Shown here piece after piece: positions 23,895-34,930 of a stretch of 64,000 nucleotides of DNA (its first letter is position 1; every line of letters begins with the position of its first letter). Origin of the DNA: Dryococelus australis (lineage: Eukaryota > Arthropoda > Insecta > Phasmatodea > Phasmatidae); the NCBI GenBank assembly GCA_029891345.1, contig CM056995.1, positions 84,879,895 through 84,943,894 on the forward strand, in the 5' to 3' direction. The position numbers and the translations under genes were made by a program. The notes beneath the pieces are model-generated. The model worked only from the letters and a program-made list of their open reading frames with translations. It was not told where the DNA came from and searched no databases.

Positions 23895-24012
23895 GGGTGC
23901 TTACCATATTGACGAAATATTAAGCATGGCTACTCCAGATGCTGTGGAAGAAGTCAAGAATATACAGACTACCATTCAGCCTGATCAAGGAGCTTTCATT
24001 CACTACACATCG
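23895..24012 (+). CDS. Acyl-CoA synthetase (ACSF2-type), internal exon c
   Basis: Acceptor ...TGTTTCAG and donor GTAGGC. The first base completes the Pro codon split from exon b. The exon encodes GAYHIDEILSM ... AFIHYTS and ends exactly before the glycine-rich loop of the AMP-binding motif. The loop itself starts the next exon, a typical intron position dividing a conserved motif. Confidence 0.85.
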
Positions 24013-24417
24013 GTAGGCACGTAGCTACTCCTATCTAAATGTTTTCTGACATTTCAATAATGCAATATAGATAGAAAAGTATTTTATAAATGAAACTGTT
24101 CGTTAAAGTGAATATACTACGTATTTAAAGAATTTGCATTATCATCATATTATTGATGTTATGAACAAATGATTTATTTTTTGTTGTTGAATAGCACAGG
24201 GACAGTGGTGGACGAATTTTTTAAACAGTCGTTATGTCCAGAGCTACATTTTAATTGTGAACATCGACGCTGCGATGGTATTTCAGTGAAATACCATGCA
24301 TAAAATAATTTTTGCAGTTCTCTTTCGGTTGGATACTAGCTTCAAACTCACACACATACTAATAGTGAGCCTGCCCACGTGATCATTTTAGAGAGCTGAC
24401 ATCAACTGCATGAAAGC

Positions 24418-24489
<72 letters not shown>

Positions 24490-25525
24490 TAGAGTGACTG
24501 AGGAGGAATGCGAGGGTTGGAAGGAGGTAGAGAGGGAACTTGACGATACAGGTAAAGTTATCTATTTCTGATACTTTTCGTTGGACAGGAATTTAATTTA
24601 GTAAAAACAGACAGATTTTGTCTCATTCGTGTAAATGCCAATTAACTTAGTGCAGTTTTTATTAGGATTTCTATATTAATTTTCACACATTTTGCAAGAA
24701 AAAGCTAATGTTCAGCATGAAAACTTAGCCATAGTTTTGATGATCGAAGGAGAATCGACACACGCGTAAAACCAGATTATGTTTTAAAAAAAAGAACAAA
24801 TGTGTATAGGTATATTCGCTTAACGATTTTCTGAAATAACGAGACATTTTCGAATTGTTTATTTAATTAAAGATATGATATCAAATAGGTTTGTGAAAAT
24901 AGTTATTTTATTGTACTGACACTTATGATTATTCCAAATATATTATACGTATTACCATTTAGTTGGAAGTTTAAAATATAGTATATTTATCCTAAATTAG
25001 AACACACTTAATTCAACTTGTCACAGTACTTATACATTTGGTTTATTTTTTATATGTCATTGTGAAGGAAGAAAGTGGTAGTCAAATAACATATTGTGTG
25101 TTACGATTAAATCTACCAGTTAAACAATCGCTTGTTCAATTCTTCAGAGATGTGTCATCTTACGATTTTATAATGTTGCCATTTTCTAAAAGTAACAGAA
25201 ATATATAAAATCATATGTGTTATAAGGACGAAAGTTGCATCTGCGCTTCAGGCTGGCACTCATAGCGGGAAAGTACGTTCTTGTGAGTTCCTGTAGTTGT
25301 GATGTAACAAGTTCTTTTTAGATTACTGAAGTCCTACTAGTACTCTTGTGTGCAAAAATTAAAGGCGTAAAGATTATTATAACAGCAGAACGAACAGGCA
25401 GAACTGATTGAAAGCCCGATCAGGAGATCACCTAGGGTCCGGTACATTAGGCCATGCAAATACGCAGCCTGATGTACTGTGGGCGAATACGGAGGGTATA
25501 AAGCACAATCACGGTGTACACTCAG
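24013..25525. other. Intron, with GA microsatellite
   Basis: A GA run occupies about 24417-24480 with GATA-type ends to 24495. The remainder is AT-rich without genes or recognised repeats. Confidence 0.7.
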
Positions 25526-25529
25526 CCCC

Positions 25530-26480
25530 GTGGACAACATCTGGACGAGTTCGCTCAAGGTTGTATCACTTGGAAGTTGGAAGAAAGTCGATGTGTGGCT
25601 AGTGACTCCGAGGAAATTCTAGATCGCACACAGCATTGGGCCTCGAGCTTGGGCGGCATTTCGAACGAGTGGAACAGTTTTTTTGTACAAAGGTTTAGTA
25701 GTGATCGTCCACGAGTATCCACGGCGACGTAGGACCGGTATATTGCCCTGCAGGCGAGAAGAGATCGAGGGTGGTCAGCTGGTGAAATCGCAAGGCACAT
25801 GGAAAGCATTACTGAATGCACATTTTACCATGACCAGGAGACTGCACAAAGTTGTTAGTTTCCTTGGCGACCAGTACGGTGTGCACCATTGACGCCTACC
25901 CATCGGAGATAGTGTTTGCTATGGTGCTGGGAACACTAAGAGCAGATAGCTCGGCAATGGAGGGAAGGGTGAGAGATAATTTACTCTTACTAAAGATTCT
26001 GGACGTCTGTATAACTGGAGAGAGCGGGACATATGTAATCACGCCAACAACATCACCGAAAGGCACCGGTTACATGCACAGTAGTTGTCATTAGAGGAGG
26101 CATTATGCTTGATGGTCTTACGGAGATCCACATCTTCCAAGAAGGTCTAGTCACTGGAGACTGACATTGTCCTCATATGCGTCTTTTCCGGAGTGCTGTG
26201 GGTCGTGAATATTTCTTCGTGGATTTCAACCCTACGTCTCATCGTACAGCGGCTGTCGCTAAAGTGATGAAGAGCGAAGATATTCGCCGAATGAGTTCGC
26301 CCGTACGGTCCCTAAACTTAAATCCAATCGAATACACGTAGGAAGTTGCTCGGAGATGCAAATTTCATCAGCGCTTTAAGAGCAATGGGTCATAATGCTT
26401 CAAGATATCGTCGATAACGTCGTATTGAGCATGAATAGACGGTTCACAACCTGTACCGCAATCAGGGGGGATAACATCCC
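25530..26480 (+). pseudogene. Tc1-like transposase, decayed
   Basis: Translated in shifting frames, the familiar Tc1 order can be followed. RGQHLDEFAQGCI (N-terminal helix-turn-helix) comes first, then DRPRVSTAT*DRYIALQARR. A WRERDICNHANNITERHR block near 26020 is next, and finally FFVDFNPTSHRTAAVAKVMK followed by SEDIRRMSSPVRSLNLNPIE near 26220-26340. The last block corresponds to the 'DNA.PH' and 'SPDLNPIE' segments with catalytic acids, here partly mutated. Many stops and frameshifts. It lies in the intron of the acyl-CoA synthetase gene. Confidence 0.8.
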
Positions 26481-26837
26481 CTACTGTGAACTGCTATTTT
26501 CTTTCTTATCGCCTGTTGTATCAACTTTTCTACCTTCTGTATTGCTGTCCCCGGAACACACATTTGAACAAATGTCCTTCGCATTCTTTGGATTCCTGTC
26601 TTGGTTAGTGTTCTTCATTTTTCCATGTACTCTTACATCTCGACTATGTTGTCGTACGCTTTGTACCCACAGTATTTGAAACACTGCTGTGCGAAGTTAT
26701 ATGTGAAAACCTGCCCCGCCCTTAGTTTTTGCACACTAGTGTATTTCCATAGGATGAAAAATAAAACACACACACACAAAATTTAAATTTGAATAAAAGT
26801 AATATTAACTGCAGTAATGAAAGACTTTCTCTTCCAG

Positions 26838-26939
26838 GGAACAACTGGAACCCCAAAAGGAGCTTTGTGGAGTCACCATAGTGTTGTTAATGCGGCTTAC
26901 GTCTACGGAAAATCGCTTAGTTTAAACAAAGGAGATGAA
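26838..26939 (+). CDS. Acyl-CoA synthetase (ACSF2-type), AMP-binding P-loop exon
   Basis: A 34-codon phase-0 exon with acceptor ...TCTTCCAG and donor GTAAGT. It begins GTTGTPKGALWSHHSVVN. Joined to YTS at the end of exon c, it forms the signature YTS-GTTGTPKG of the ANL (acyl-CoA synthetase / NRPS adenylation / luciferase) superfamily, which positions ATP phosphates. The motif is intact, so the host gene is likely functional here. Confidence 0.92.
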
Positions 26940-27055
26940 GTAAGTATGTTAATTTAAAAAACCTGATTTCGTCCAATTCAGTGTTTCCGATTTTAAAAAA
27001 ATGTATATTGTAACTTGAGTATGATTTACCACAAACTCGCGTGTTGTTATTGCAG

Positions 27056-27204
27056 CCACACCGTCTCCTGGCTCAGATGCAAAGTTGTCACGTAGGGACC
27101 AGCATGACGGCCATAGCAAGTGGCTTGCACTTTGGCTGCACCACAGTGTTCGCGGCTGCCAAGTTTGACCCTCGCTCATCTCTGACAGTGCTTCAGGAAG
27201 AGAG
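27056..27204 (+). CDS. Acyl-CoA synthetase (ACSF2-type), internal exon e
   Basis: Acceptor ...GTTATTGCAG after a 116-bp intron. It encodes PHRLLAQMQSCHVGTSMTAI ... GCTTVFAAAKFDP ... VLQEER, matching the 'P..H..G...G....GAT.V......F.....L..I..E' stretch of ACSF2-type enzymes. The probable donor is GTCTCT at 27205, which is weak. Reading past it reaches a stop after five codons. The following exon (expected to encode a GTPTM-type motif) was not found in the remaining 37 kb, so it lies beyond the window, is hidden, or is lost. Confidence 0.8.
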
Positions 27205-27309
27205 GTCTCTTATCCATTAAAATCCCGACTTTAGCAATCAGATATTTCTGATAAAAATGACTTGAGTAATAATTTTGTACTCTTAATTGCATACACTGAC
27301 CATGTGTGT

Positions 27310-27525
27310 GATTCAGTGGGATGCGTAGTTGATTGGCAAACAGGGTATCTGGGTTCAATTCCCAGCAGCAGCCCTTGGAATTTTGAAATGATTGGTAGGT
27401 CTGGCACACCTCTATAGTGCGGAAGGCAAAGGGAAGCCACCGCAGAACAGAATCTTTCGGAAACACGGTGACTTCTACCATCATGACGGGGTTTCTGAGG
27501 TTCCTACCAGCACACCAAAGTCAAC
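27310..27525 (+). repeat. tRNA-derived SINE (second family)
   Basis: An A-box-like GTGGGATGCGTAGTTGATTGG is followed by a B box GGGTTCAATTCCC (about 27353-27365). The body includes GTGCGGAAGGCAAAGGGAAG and a CATGACGGGGTTTCTGAGG stretch found in many insect SINEs. It lies just downstream of the last recognised host exon. Confidence 0.7.
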
Positions 27526-27555
27526 GACGTATAGTTTGAAATGTTTTTTGCTAAA

Positions 27556-27971
27556 GGCTGTTCACTATAAAGTGAGCACTTTTTAAATCAATCTTTGAAA
27601 AATGTGACTGGCCACACTTGCATATATTTAAACGGGTATACGCTGACAGGCATGAGCCCAGTAAAAATGGCAACGTCGAAGGGAAAGTAGTTCCATTTGT
27701 TAACGTTGAATTAAAAGTATTACGTGAAAATTTGTGAACACTAAAATTTCTTCTACTTTTTATTTTTTTATTGCATATAAAAGTAAGAATTAGCCAATTT
27801 GTAAAATATTTACTTCTATAATAGTATTACTGTTTCACTTGACCATTGCATTAACAAGGTGATTAGGCCCGTGGCAATACTAATTTTTCATGCTGTGAAA
27901 GAAAACGCATTATGCGTGCAAATAGATCTTAAGTAGGGCTTTCGAAAGGTCTCATTTTACCGTGAACAGCC
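27556..27971. mobile_element. MITE, long form, ~416 bp
   Basis: Ends GGCTGTTCACTATAAAGTGA and the inverse ...CATTTTACCGTGAACAGCC. The interior resembles that of the element at 30976 (shared TTTGAAAAATGT and AGTAAA-TGGCAACG segments), so these form a long subfamily sharing ends with the 232-bp form. Confidence 0.8.
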
Positions 27972-28500
27972 TGTACTGAATAGTAAGATGAACATTTGAT
28001 GGCAGAAAACGAATACCTGCCATTGTAAATTCAGTAACCGCTACTTAAATTTTGAAGAAATATGTTACAATATAAAACACATGTTGGGATATTCATTCTA
28101 AAAGTATCGAACGACATTTGCAAGACATGCCATAAAGAGTTAAATATCACCTCAGCCATCAACGCAACTAAGTTTTATTGGCAGTAAATTAGTTACAGTA
28201 GGAGGATGTTCCAGTTATTATTTACGTTTTGTGTAGTGTGTAATTTTTTAGCAGTAAAAAAGGTAGCAAAACTGATCATTAGAATATAACCGAGATGGAA
28301 TAACAAACTGTGATGAGGTGCGTGCCTCAGGAAGGTGAAGGACAGAAAATCCTTTCCAAAAATATATTACAGAGAGGTGGAATTCACTCGCGAGTAGACA
28401 AACTAGTACGCCACAACACAGAGCAGATAAGTACATATAGAGACGAAATGGCGTAGCGACTTCTTTGATGCGGGCGTTTCCGTTCTCCGATTGACTGCTG
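27972..28500. other. No gene recognised
   Basis: AT-rich sequence without long frames or recognised repeats. Confidence 0.5.
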
Positions 28501-28503
28501 TTA

Positions 28504-28605
28504 GTGTTCTTATTTCCTGCATGCCTAGGCGTATGAGGTAGGTAGTTGGGCTTAACGTCTTCGTCGTTATAGTCGGTTCGAGTTGCACAGGAGAGAGAGA
28601 GCTAG
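28504..28605 (-). repeat. SINE, distal part, split by the foldback element
   Basis: Read on the minus strand, this is the tail of the SINE family seen at 3475 (GACGAAGACGTTAAGCCC and the CTCTCTCTCCTGTGCAACT segment). Its other half is at 30729-30850, which carries CCAGGCGAATGCCACGGCCG. Joining the flanks restores a continuous SINE across the insertion site. Confidence 0.7.
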
Positions 28606-28607
28606 TA

Positions 28608-30726
28608 GTCCAGGAATATTAGTCAAATGAGGGCAAGAATCTCGGAATGAGAGATAGTCAGCTATAAACTTGTATAAACCTTTATTTTGACACCCTAAAA
28701 CTTGTCTCAAAACCTACCTATCGTAGGATGTCCGCGACCACAGATATTTCAAGGTCAAAGGTAAAAAAATCGATTTTTTACACAGTTATTGCAAATATCT
28801 CGTTTCCTATGGGTTTTATGCTATCTGTATTTATTACAAATATTGTAGAGAATTAAATTCTCTACAACTTTTGTTTAAACATTTTTTTAATATCTTGAAC
28901 CATTTTCGAGATAGAGGGCAGAGCGCGCGCAGTGTTTTACTATTTAGAGTATCATTCGAGGTCAACCTGTAGTACCGATTAAAAACACGCCGTATAAAGT
29001 TTATAAATTATTGATAAATATATAATTCTAAATAATTTGCATTTTTTATTAACTATTACGTTATAATTAATAATTTTTTTCAATAATTCAGTATCTATTC
29101 ATTTAATAATACTTCCTACTCGTGTACTTATTAAGTTATTAAGGGAAATACTTTAATTACATTTTAAGTAGAAAATAATTAAGTACATTTATATTGAAAT
29201 CCGTAAAATTATAGATTCTTTAAAAAAGTTGGCAAAGGAAATGTAAAAACTGAAATATACTCTTCCAAAAGTTTTGATAAATATCCTCGTTCTAAAAAAC
29301 ACATATTGTTTCTGCACGCAATAAGTGCTTCTGACACATCTTCTGCGCTCTTTAGAAAAGGAAAAAAAAACTTTTGTAAAAACACTCGAGAAACTTCTGA
29401 ATTTGGATCAAATTGCTGCAGCATTTGAAGAAGAAAACTGCCCGGTTCAATCATTATTTGAGAATGGAGTGCGAACCTTGTTGGCAATCTATAATGCTCC
29501 AAAATCTGAGGACTGTATCGATCGTCTTCGCTATGCACAGTTCATCAAGTTAACAAAACTGAATAAACCTGTGCAGTTATCAAATCTTCCATCAACGAGT
29601 GCAGCAGCTCACCAACATTTCAACCGTGTTTATTATCAAGTTCAGACTTGGTTAGGGCATGATTTAGAACCCCAGAATTGGGGTTGGATAATGCGTGATG
29701 AATTCCTGGAACCTGTTATGACAATGAATCCACCAGCTCCGGAGGAATTGCTTAACACAATATTCTGCAACTGCAAGAATGGTTGTGGTTCGCGATGTGG
29801 ATGCAGGAAAGCAGGGTTGCAGTGCTCTTTAGCTTTGCGGCCAGTGTAATGGGCAAGCTTGTCTTATTGCTTCACCATATCAGAGTGATATCAATGAAGA
29901 CGGTACTTTTGACCCCGAAATCCTGGAAGAACTGGAGACAAATGTCGTTGAAGAAGAGAACACGGAGGAATTTGAAATTTTACAGCGACTGGAAGACGAT
30001 GATGAAGAAGAAGAAAATTGAAATTAGAACTTGTAGTTGTTATTATTATTCAATTTTTTTAATTTCAATGTTCATAAATGTATGAAATGGTATTTTTCAG
30101 TAAAAACATTAATTAAAAATTTAATTATTTTCTTTTTATTTAGTTCGGGAGTAATTAGTATAAATAAGATTAGAATTAAAAAATAATTAAAGTATTTCCC
30201 TTAATAACTTTATAAGTACACGAGTAGGAAGTATTATTAAATGAATAGATACTGAATTATTGAAAAAAATTATTAATTATAACGTAATAGTTAATAAAAA
30301 ATGCAAATTATTTAGAATTATATATTTATCAATAATTTATAAACTTTATACGGCGTGTTTTTAATCGGTACTACAGGTTGACCTCGAATGATACTCTAAA
30401 TAGTAAAACACTGCGCGCGCTCTGCCCTCTATCTCGAAAATGGTTCAAGATATTAAAAAAATGTTTAAACAAAAGTTGTAGAGAATTTAATTCTCTACAA
30501 TATTTATAATAAATACAGATAGCATAAAACCCATAGGAAACGAGATATTTGCAATAACTGTGTAAAAAATCGATTTTTTTACCTTTGACCTTGAAATATC
30601 TGTGGTCGCGGACATCCTACGATAGGTAGGTTTTGAGACAAGTTTTAGGGTGTCAAAATAAAGGTTTATACAAGTTTATAGCTGACTATCTCTCATTCCG
30701 AGGTGAAACCCCTAATATTCCTGGAC
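28608..30726 (+). mobile_element. Foldback DNA element with ~545-bp terminal inverted repeats
   Basis: 28608-29160 is the reverse complement of 30184-30726, nearly perfect over several hundred bases. One difference close to the ends is a local block of different length (18 against 9-10 bases). Termini begin GTCCAGGAATATTAG. TA lies at both outer edges (28606-28607 and 30727-30728), and the flanks are two halves of one SINE, so the insertion point is exact. The ~1-kb unique centre holds a broken gene. The class is not recognised; a TA target suggests a Tc1/mariner-like or related mechanism (inference). Confidence 0.85.
29222..30021 (+). pseudogene. GCDTTS/CXC-type element-associated gene, frameshifted
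   Basis: The reading HILFLHAISASDTSSALFRK (near 29300) corresponds to the 'HA.TGCDTTS..F.KGK' motif of a protein family widespread in arthropod genomes and often multicopy. After a frameshift the main frame 29325-29849 follows, with AAAHQHFNRVYYQVQTWLG and a Cys cluster CNCKNGCGSRCGCRKAGLQC resembling tesmin/TSO1 CXC modules. A second frameshift near 29830 leads to CGQCNGQAC and an acidic tail EDDDEEEEN before TGA. The motif is altered (ASDTS for GCDTT) and the N-terminal half is missing. Function of the family is unknown to me. Confidence 0.65.
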
Positions 30727-30728
30727 TA

Positions 30729-30850
30729 TCGGGGAAGGAATGGGAAAGAATCGGCCGTGGCATTCGCCTGGAATGATTTCGTGAAACCAACAACGAAATG
30801 AGGATGGTGGACTGGGCCACCTCGGTCGGTTAGGCGTATGAGGTTAGGAA
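30729..30850 (-). repeat. SINE, proximal part, split by the foldback element
   Basis: The minus strand carries CTAACCGACCGAGGTGGCCC (A-box region), TTTCACGAAATCATTCCAGG and CGAATGCCACGGCCGATTC, the same body as the SINE at 3475. Confidence 0.7.
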
Positions 30851-30975
30851 ATAAATTCCGATACTTTTTAAAACAAAACTCATTCGAATGTCAGATTAGC
30901 GGCTTGATCTTCATTGGCCATGCATAAGTCGTAATTATGATAGTTTCACTTTACCAGTAACACATTGCATGTATA

Positions 30976-31387
30976 GGTTGTTCACACTCAACTGAGCTGC
31001 AAATCTGAAATCAACCTTTGAAAAATGTCGCTGTCCCTACCTGCGTATATTTTAACGGACACACGGGCTGGCATGCGCTCAGTAAAGTTGGCAACGGCAG
31101 AGAGGAAAGTAGTTCCAAGTCTTGAAGTTGAATTAAAAGTGTTAGGTTAACATTTGTGAACACTAAAATTATATATTTTGCTTTCTGGTATCCCAAATAC
31201 ATTTAAGTGTAAGAATGCGTAAAATACTTACTTTCCTAATATTTCACGGTTTCCCTTGACCGACGCTTGAATAAATGAGCAGTCCTGTGACAATGAAAAT
31301 TTTACATGCAGCGGAAGAATACACATTGTACAAATAAGTAGATTCTACGCAAGGATTTCAAAAGTACTCAGTTTACCGTGAACTACC
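30976..31387. mobile_element. MITE, long form, ~412 bp
   Basis: TIRs GGTTGTTCACACTCAACTGA and the inverse ...CAGTTTACCGTGAACTACC, with TA on both sides. The interior is related to that at 27556. Confidence 0.8.
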
Positions 31388-31777
31388 TATAGGAAGTATG
31401 CGCATGTAAGCTGTCGTGTCGAGTGTTTCAACGAAATCTAGCACGTTCGTTTCACTAAACGTAAAATGCACTTTCCAATGAAGGAGTTCGTCAATGTTAA
31501 CGTTTGCGTGATACGTGATAGCTTACGTGACTATGTACCACATGGTCTTGTGGAGCAATCACAATTGGGATGAAGCAGTTATTTATTTTTAAGCCTCCCC
31601 CCCCCCCAATCCCATCACCTTCCAAAACCAGTACTTTTAAAACGTTGTTTGTTCATGTGTTAACCTGATGTATATTTCGTCCTTGTTAGCATAATATATA
31701 TGCGCTTCAAAAAGTATAGTAAAAGGATAGTAGATCATAATTTTGTTTTCAGAAACGCAGTTGAACTGCATGGTATA

Positions 31778-32010
31778 GGTTGTTCACAGTAAAGTGGGCA
31801 CTTTTTAAGGCCCTCCCAACAGGCATTAAATGATGATCAATGTATCTTATTGCAGCCCCAGGATTAGATTTTGAGGGTGGGGAAATGTATGCACTGTGTT
31901 CATTGGTCACATTGATATGTTGATATTAAAAAGCTGAAGGAAGATGGAAATTGGATGAAAGGAAAAATTTATAAGGCCCTTCAAATGTGCTGACTTTACA
32001 GCGAACAGCC
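31778..32010. mobile_element. MITE, short form, 233 bp
   Basis: TIRs GGTTGTTCACAGTAAAGTGG and the inverse ...GACTTTACAGCGAACAGCC, flanked by TA. Its length matches the 232-bp copy at 9786. Confidence 0.85.
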
Positions 32011-33160
32011 TATAGTCTTGATATGGCTATACAATGGAGGCACATTAGTCGAACGCTGCAAAGTGACTCAAAACATTGGCCTTGTATTTGCACATTCGCA
32101 AATATTCTAAGGATTTTAGATAATTAAGAAATTATGTTTTACAAAAGTAAATTTCTCAAGAATGTCAATGTCATCTCATACGTGTGCACTATACACGAAA
32201 AAACTGCATGCAATAAAAAGCGAATTTTATTTAGAAGGTTATGGCAATTTTTTAGTTGTTTTTTAAGTTTAACAAAAATCAGGAATGGCAAAATTTGGCA
32301 ATCTATTCTTAGGTATATTTAACCCATAGTTCGATTTGAATACGCCCGCGCTTTTTTGACCCAAAATTCAAGAGTTTTCGACTGAAAAACAATTTATTCT
32401 TCTGGAACATTATTATTCAGTTTAATTGCTTACGTGGTGTATAATAATAAGACAATTCCAATTATTGACATTATTTTACATACACGTGAAAGTGTGACAT
32501 ATTTTTAAGTTACGATTAACGTGAATTCATCTTTAATAATGAACTGAGAATACACGCGTCATTGGGTTACTCAACTTTTGAAAAGAAAACTAAGTTAACG
32601 TTGTGTCCTGGCCTCCAACCTCCACCCCCTCCTTACTATGGGAATTTACGGCAACTTTTCAAACGCGAGACTGACGCCTCTGAGATTCGATTGTATGAGA
32701 AACTAGGGTTTCAGTTAGGCCTGCCTATTCACTGCAAACAAGTACGTCGAATGTTCCTGTTTGCTTACTGTCAAATTTCTGAAATTGTTTACTTGGACAT
32801 CTTCTAAGTAGTATTTAAAATACAGTTCTTGTAATACTGATAAAAATAATCATATCTATTAAACCCTTCCCATTTTTTCATCGCCACTCGTAGATCCGAT
32901 GGCTTGGTTTTAAGCTGATTCGTATTTGAGTATGCTTCTTTTAAATATACCTGAAAATAATCCACTTATTTAACTTAAGTCACATCAATGATGACACTCA
33001 GTTATAAATAGCGGTGCAAGTTAACATCTTATTAAAAGGGCAATGTTAAACGTACGGGACACTAATTATTTAAAAATACAGATACGAGTTAAAACTGGCA
33101 TAATAGTAACACATAGCATAGTAATGTTGAAAAAAGGGGGGAGGGGACAAACGAAACATT
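32011..33160. other. No gene recognised
   Basis: AT-rich. Two frames of 62-81 codons on the + strand (32134-32322, 32562-32807) do not resemble known families and have no splice or context support. Confidence 0.4.
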
Positions 33161-33164
33161 TTCC

Positions 33165-33312
33165 CACCACCCCAGTCTCACTAGGGAAGCATCTACCCAC
33201 CACACCAGTACCACTAGGGAAGCGTCTACCATCACCACAGGCTCACTAGGGAAGCATCTACCCACCATCCAAGTTCGACTAGGGAATCATCTACCCACCA
33301 ACTTGGTGTCAC
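33165..33312. repeat. Minisatellite, ~38-bp unit, 4 copies
   Basis: CACTAGGGAAGCATCTACCC recurs in slightly changed form near 33180, 33217, 33245 and 33282, alternating with CCAC-rich spacers. Confidence 0.8.
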
Positions 33313-34014
33313 CACGGAAGGTTCTGGAATTGACCGCTGGAAGCACTGTTTTTTTAGAACTCAAAATTCCTTCTGGAATAGTGCGGTATTTATTTTTTAT
33401 AATATTAGTTTTAATTATATTTTTTATTGTTTTGGTTTAACTTGTATATTATTTAAGATTTAACTTATTTAATTTTTAATTTTTTTATTATTTTATTTTA
33501 AGTATTTTTAAGTATTTATTTATATTTCTTATATAATTTTTTCATTATAAATTATTGATTTTTTTATTGTTTTGTTTTAACTTACACACATATTATTTAG
33601 ATGTAACTTGTATGCTTTTTATGTATTTTCTTTTTTTATTCTAATTATGTTATATGTAATTTTTTTTTTTAAACTTAAAAGTGTATCAAGTGACGAGACT
33701 ACAGATTTGATATTTGTCAGGCAGATAAGAATATATAATTAGAATATATGATTACATGACTACGACAAGCACCATATTGGATTTTTATAAGTATACTAGC
33801 TGATCTGTGCGACTTTGTTCACGTGATTTTTTTTTTTAAGTTATTAAAATGAAGTCCACCATAGTTTCATTAAGGTTTTATGTTTAAAATATTAATATTT
33901 CTTCTTTCAGGCTTAGTTAAAGTAATTAAATTACACACTGTCATCACTTCGCACCTGTTTTTTGTTAGCATGATATTTAGTACTTTGAATTGACTAGCAA
34001 CATTTTTATTGGGT

Positions 34015-34232
34015 TTTCTAGCCACTGAGCTACAGCGTCCCCCTTTTTGGGTGATCTAACCACTGGGATAATGCGGCCCCACTATTGGGTGCTCTAGCCT
34101 CTGACCAGCTGTGGCCCCCTTATTGGGTGCTCTAGCCACTGAACTACTGCTACCCCACTTTATATATATATCCACTGGGTCACTGCGGCCCCACTTGGAA
34201 TAACTCTAGCCACTGGGCCACTACGGCTTTTT
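34015..34232. repeat. Minisatellite, ~50-bp unit, 4-5 copies
   Basis: TCTAGCCACTGAGCTACTGC-like units alternate with GGCCCCACT-TTGGGTGC. The unit resembles the 5' part of a tRNA read backwards, so the array may derive from a tRNA-like sequence. Confidence 0.7.
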
Positions 34233-34339
34233 GGAAGGAAAGGTTTACAGCCCATAGACAAAAAGGAAAAGAGAAATGCAGAAATTTTTTTTAACAATGC
34301 CTTTTTTTATGCAGTAATCCTAAGAAAAGCTTTAATCCA

Positions 34340-34560
34340 GCACTTATTTACATCCCTGAATATCATTTCTTCCGGAACCGTTTGAGATATCTCGATGAAA
34401 CAAACACTAAGATGGTCCTGGGGTTATTATCTATATACTGTGTAAATTTGATGCCAATACGTTAAGTGGTTTTTGAGTTAAATCCGTTCGAACAGACAGA
34501 GAGACACGAAAAAAATTAACATTAGATATGGCTTAGTTATCAATTATACTATATGAAAAA
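34340..34560 (+). repeat. Probable non-LTR retrotransposon 3' end
   Basis: The segment TTTGATGCCAATACGTTAAG followed by TGGTTTTTGAGTTAAATCCG and GAACAGACAGAGAGAC is typical of the 3' untranslated end of insect LINE-type elements. No reverse transcriptase frame remains. Confidence 0.45.
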
Positions 34561-34870
34561 ATAATTAAAAGTGAAAAATTCAAAAATCGCAGACATACAC
34601 TTCTATTTTATTTAGTAGTATAGATGTAACAACTGTTTTAGTAAATATATGCCAAGTGTTTTATATTATGAACGTCGATTATTAACACTTTTTCGATTTT
34701 TATTTACATATAATAATTTTTTTTTTTAATATCCCAGACTTAAGTATATAGTGACTTCTACGTTGAACTTAGAAAAGAAAAAAATATTTCATACTCCTAT
34801 GTAATGTAATGCTTGTAGGTTGTTTCCAATGCACAATCCCATAAACAGTTCAGTATCCGCTTCACCTACC

Positions 34871-34930
34871 CTAACGTCACCTTACTTTACATCAACCTAA
34901 CCTAACCCAACATAACCTAATCTAACCTAA
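34871..34930 (+). repeat. CCTAA-type (telomere-like) cluster at the left outer end
   Basis: About seven CCTAA/CCTAAC motifs occur in 60 bases, some with one change. Insect telomeres are usually (TTAGG)n, whose complementary strand reads CCTAA. The opposite outer end (51075-51100) carries GGGTTAGGTTAGG. The repeats are too degenerate to be an active telomere. Confidence 0.6.
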
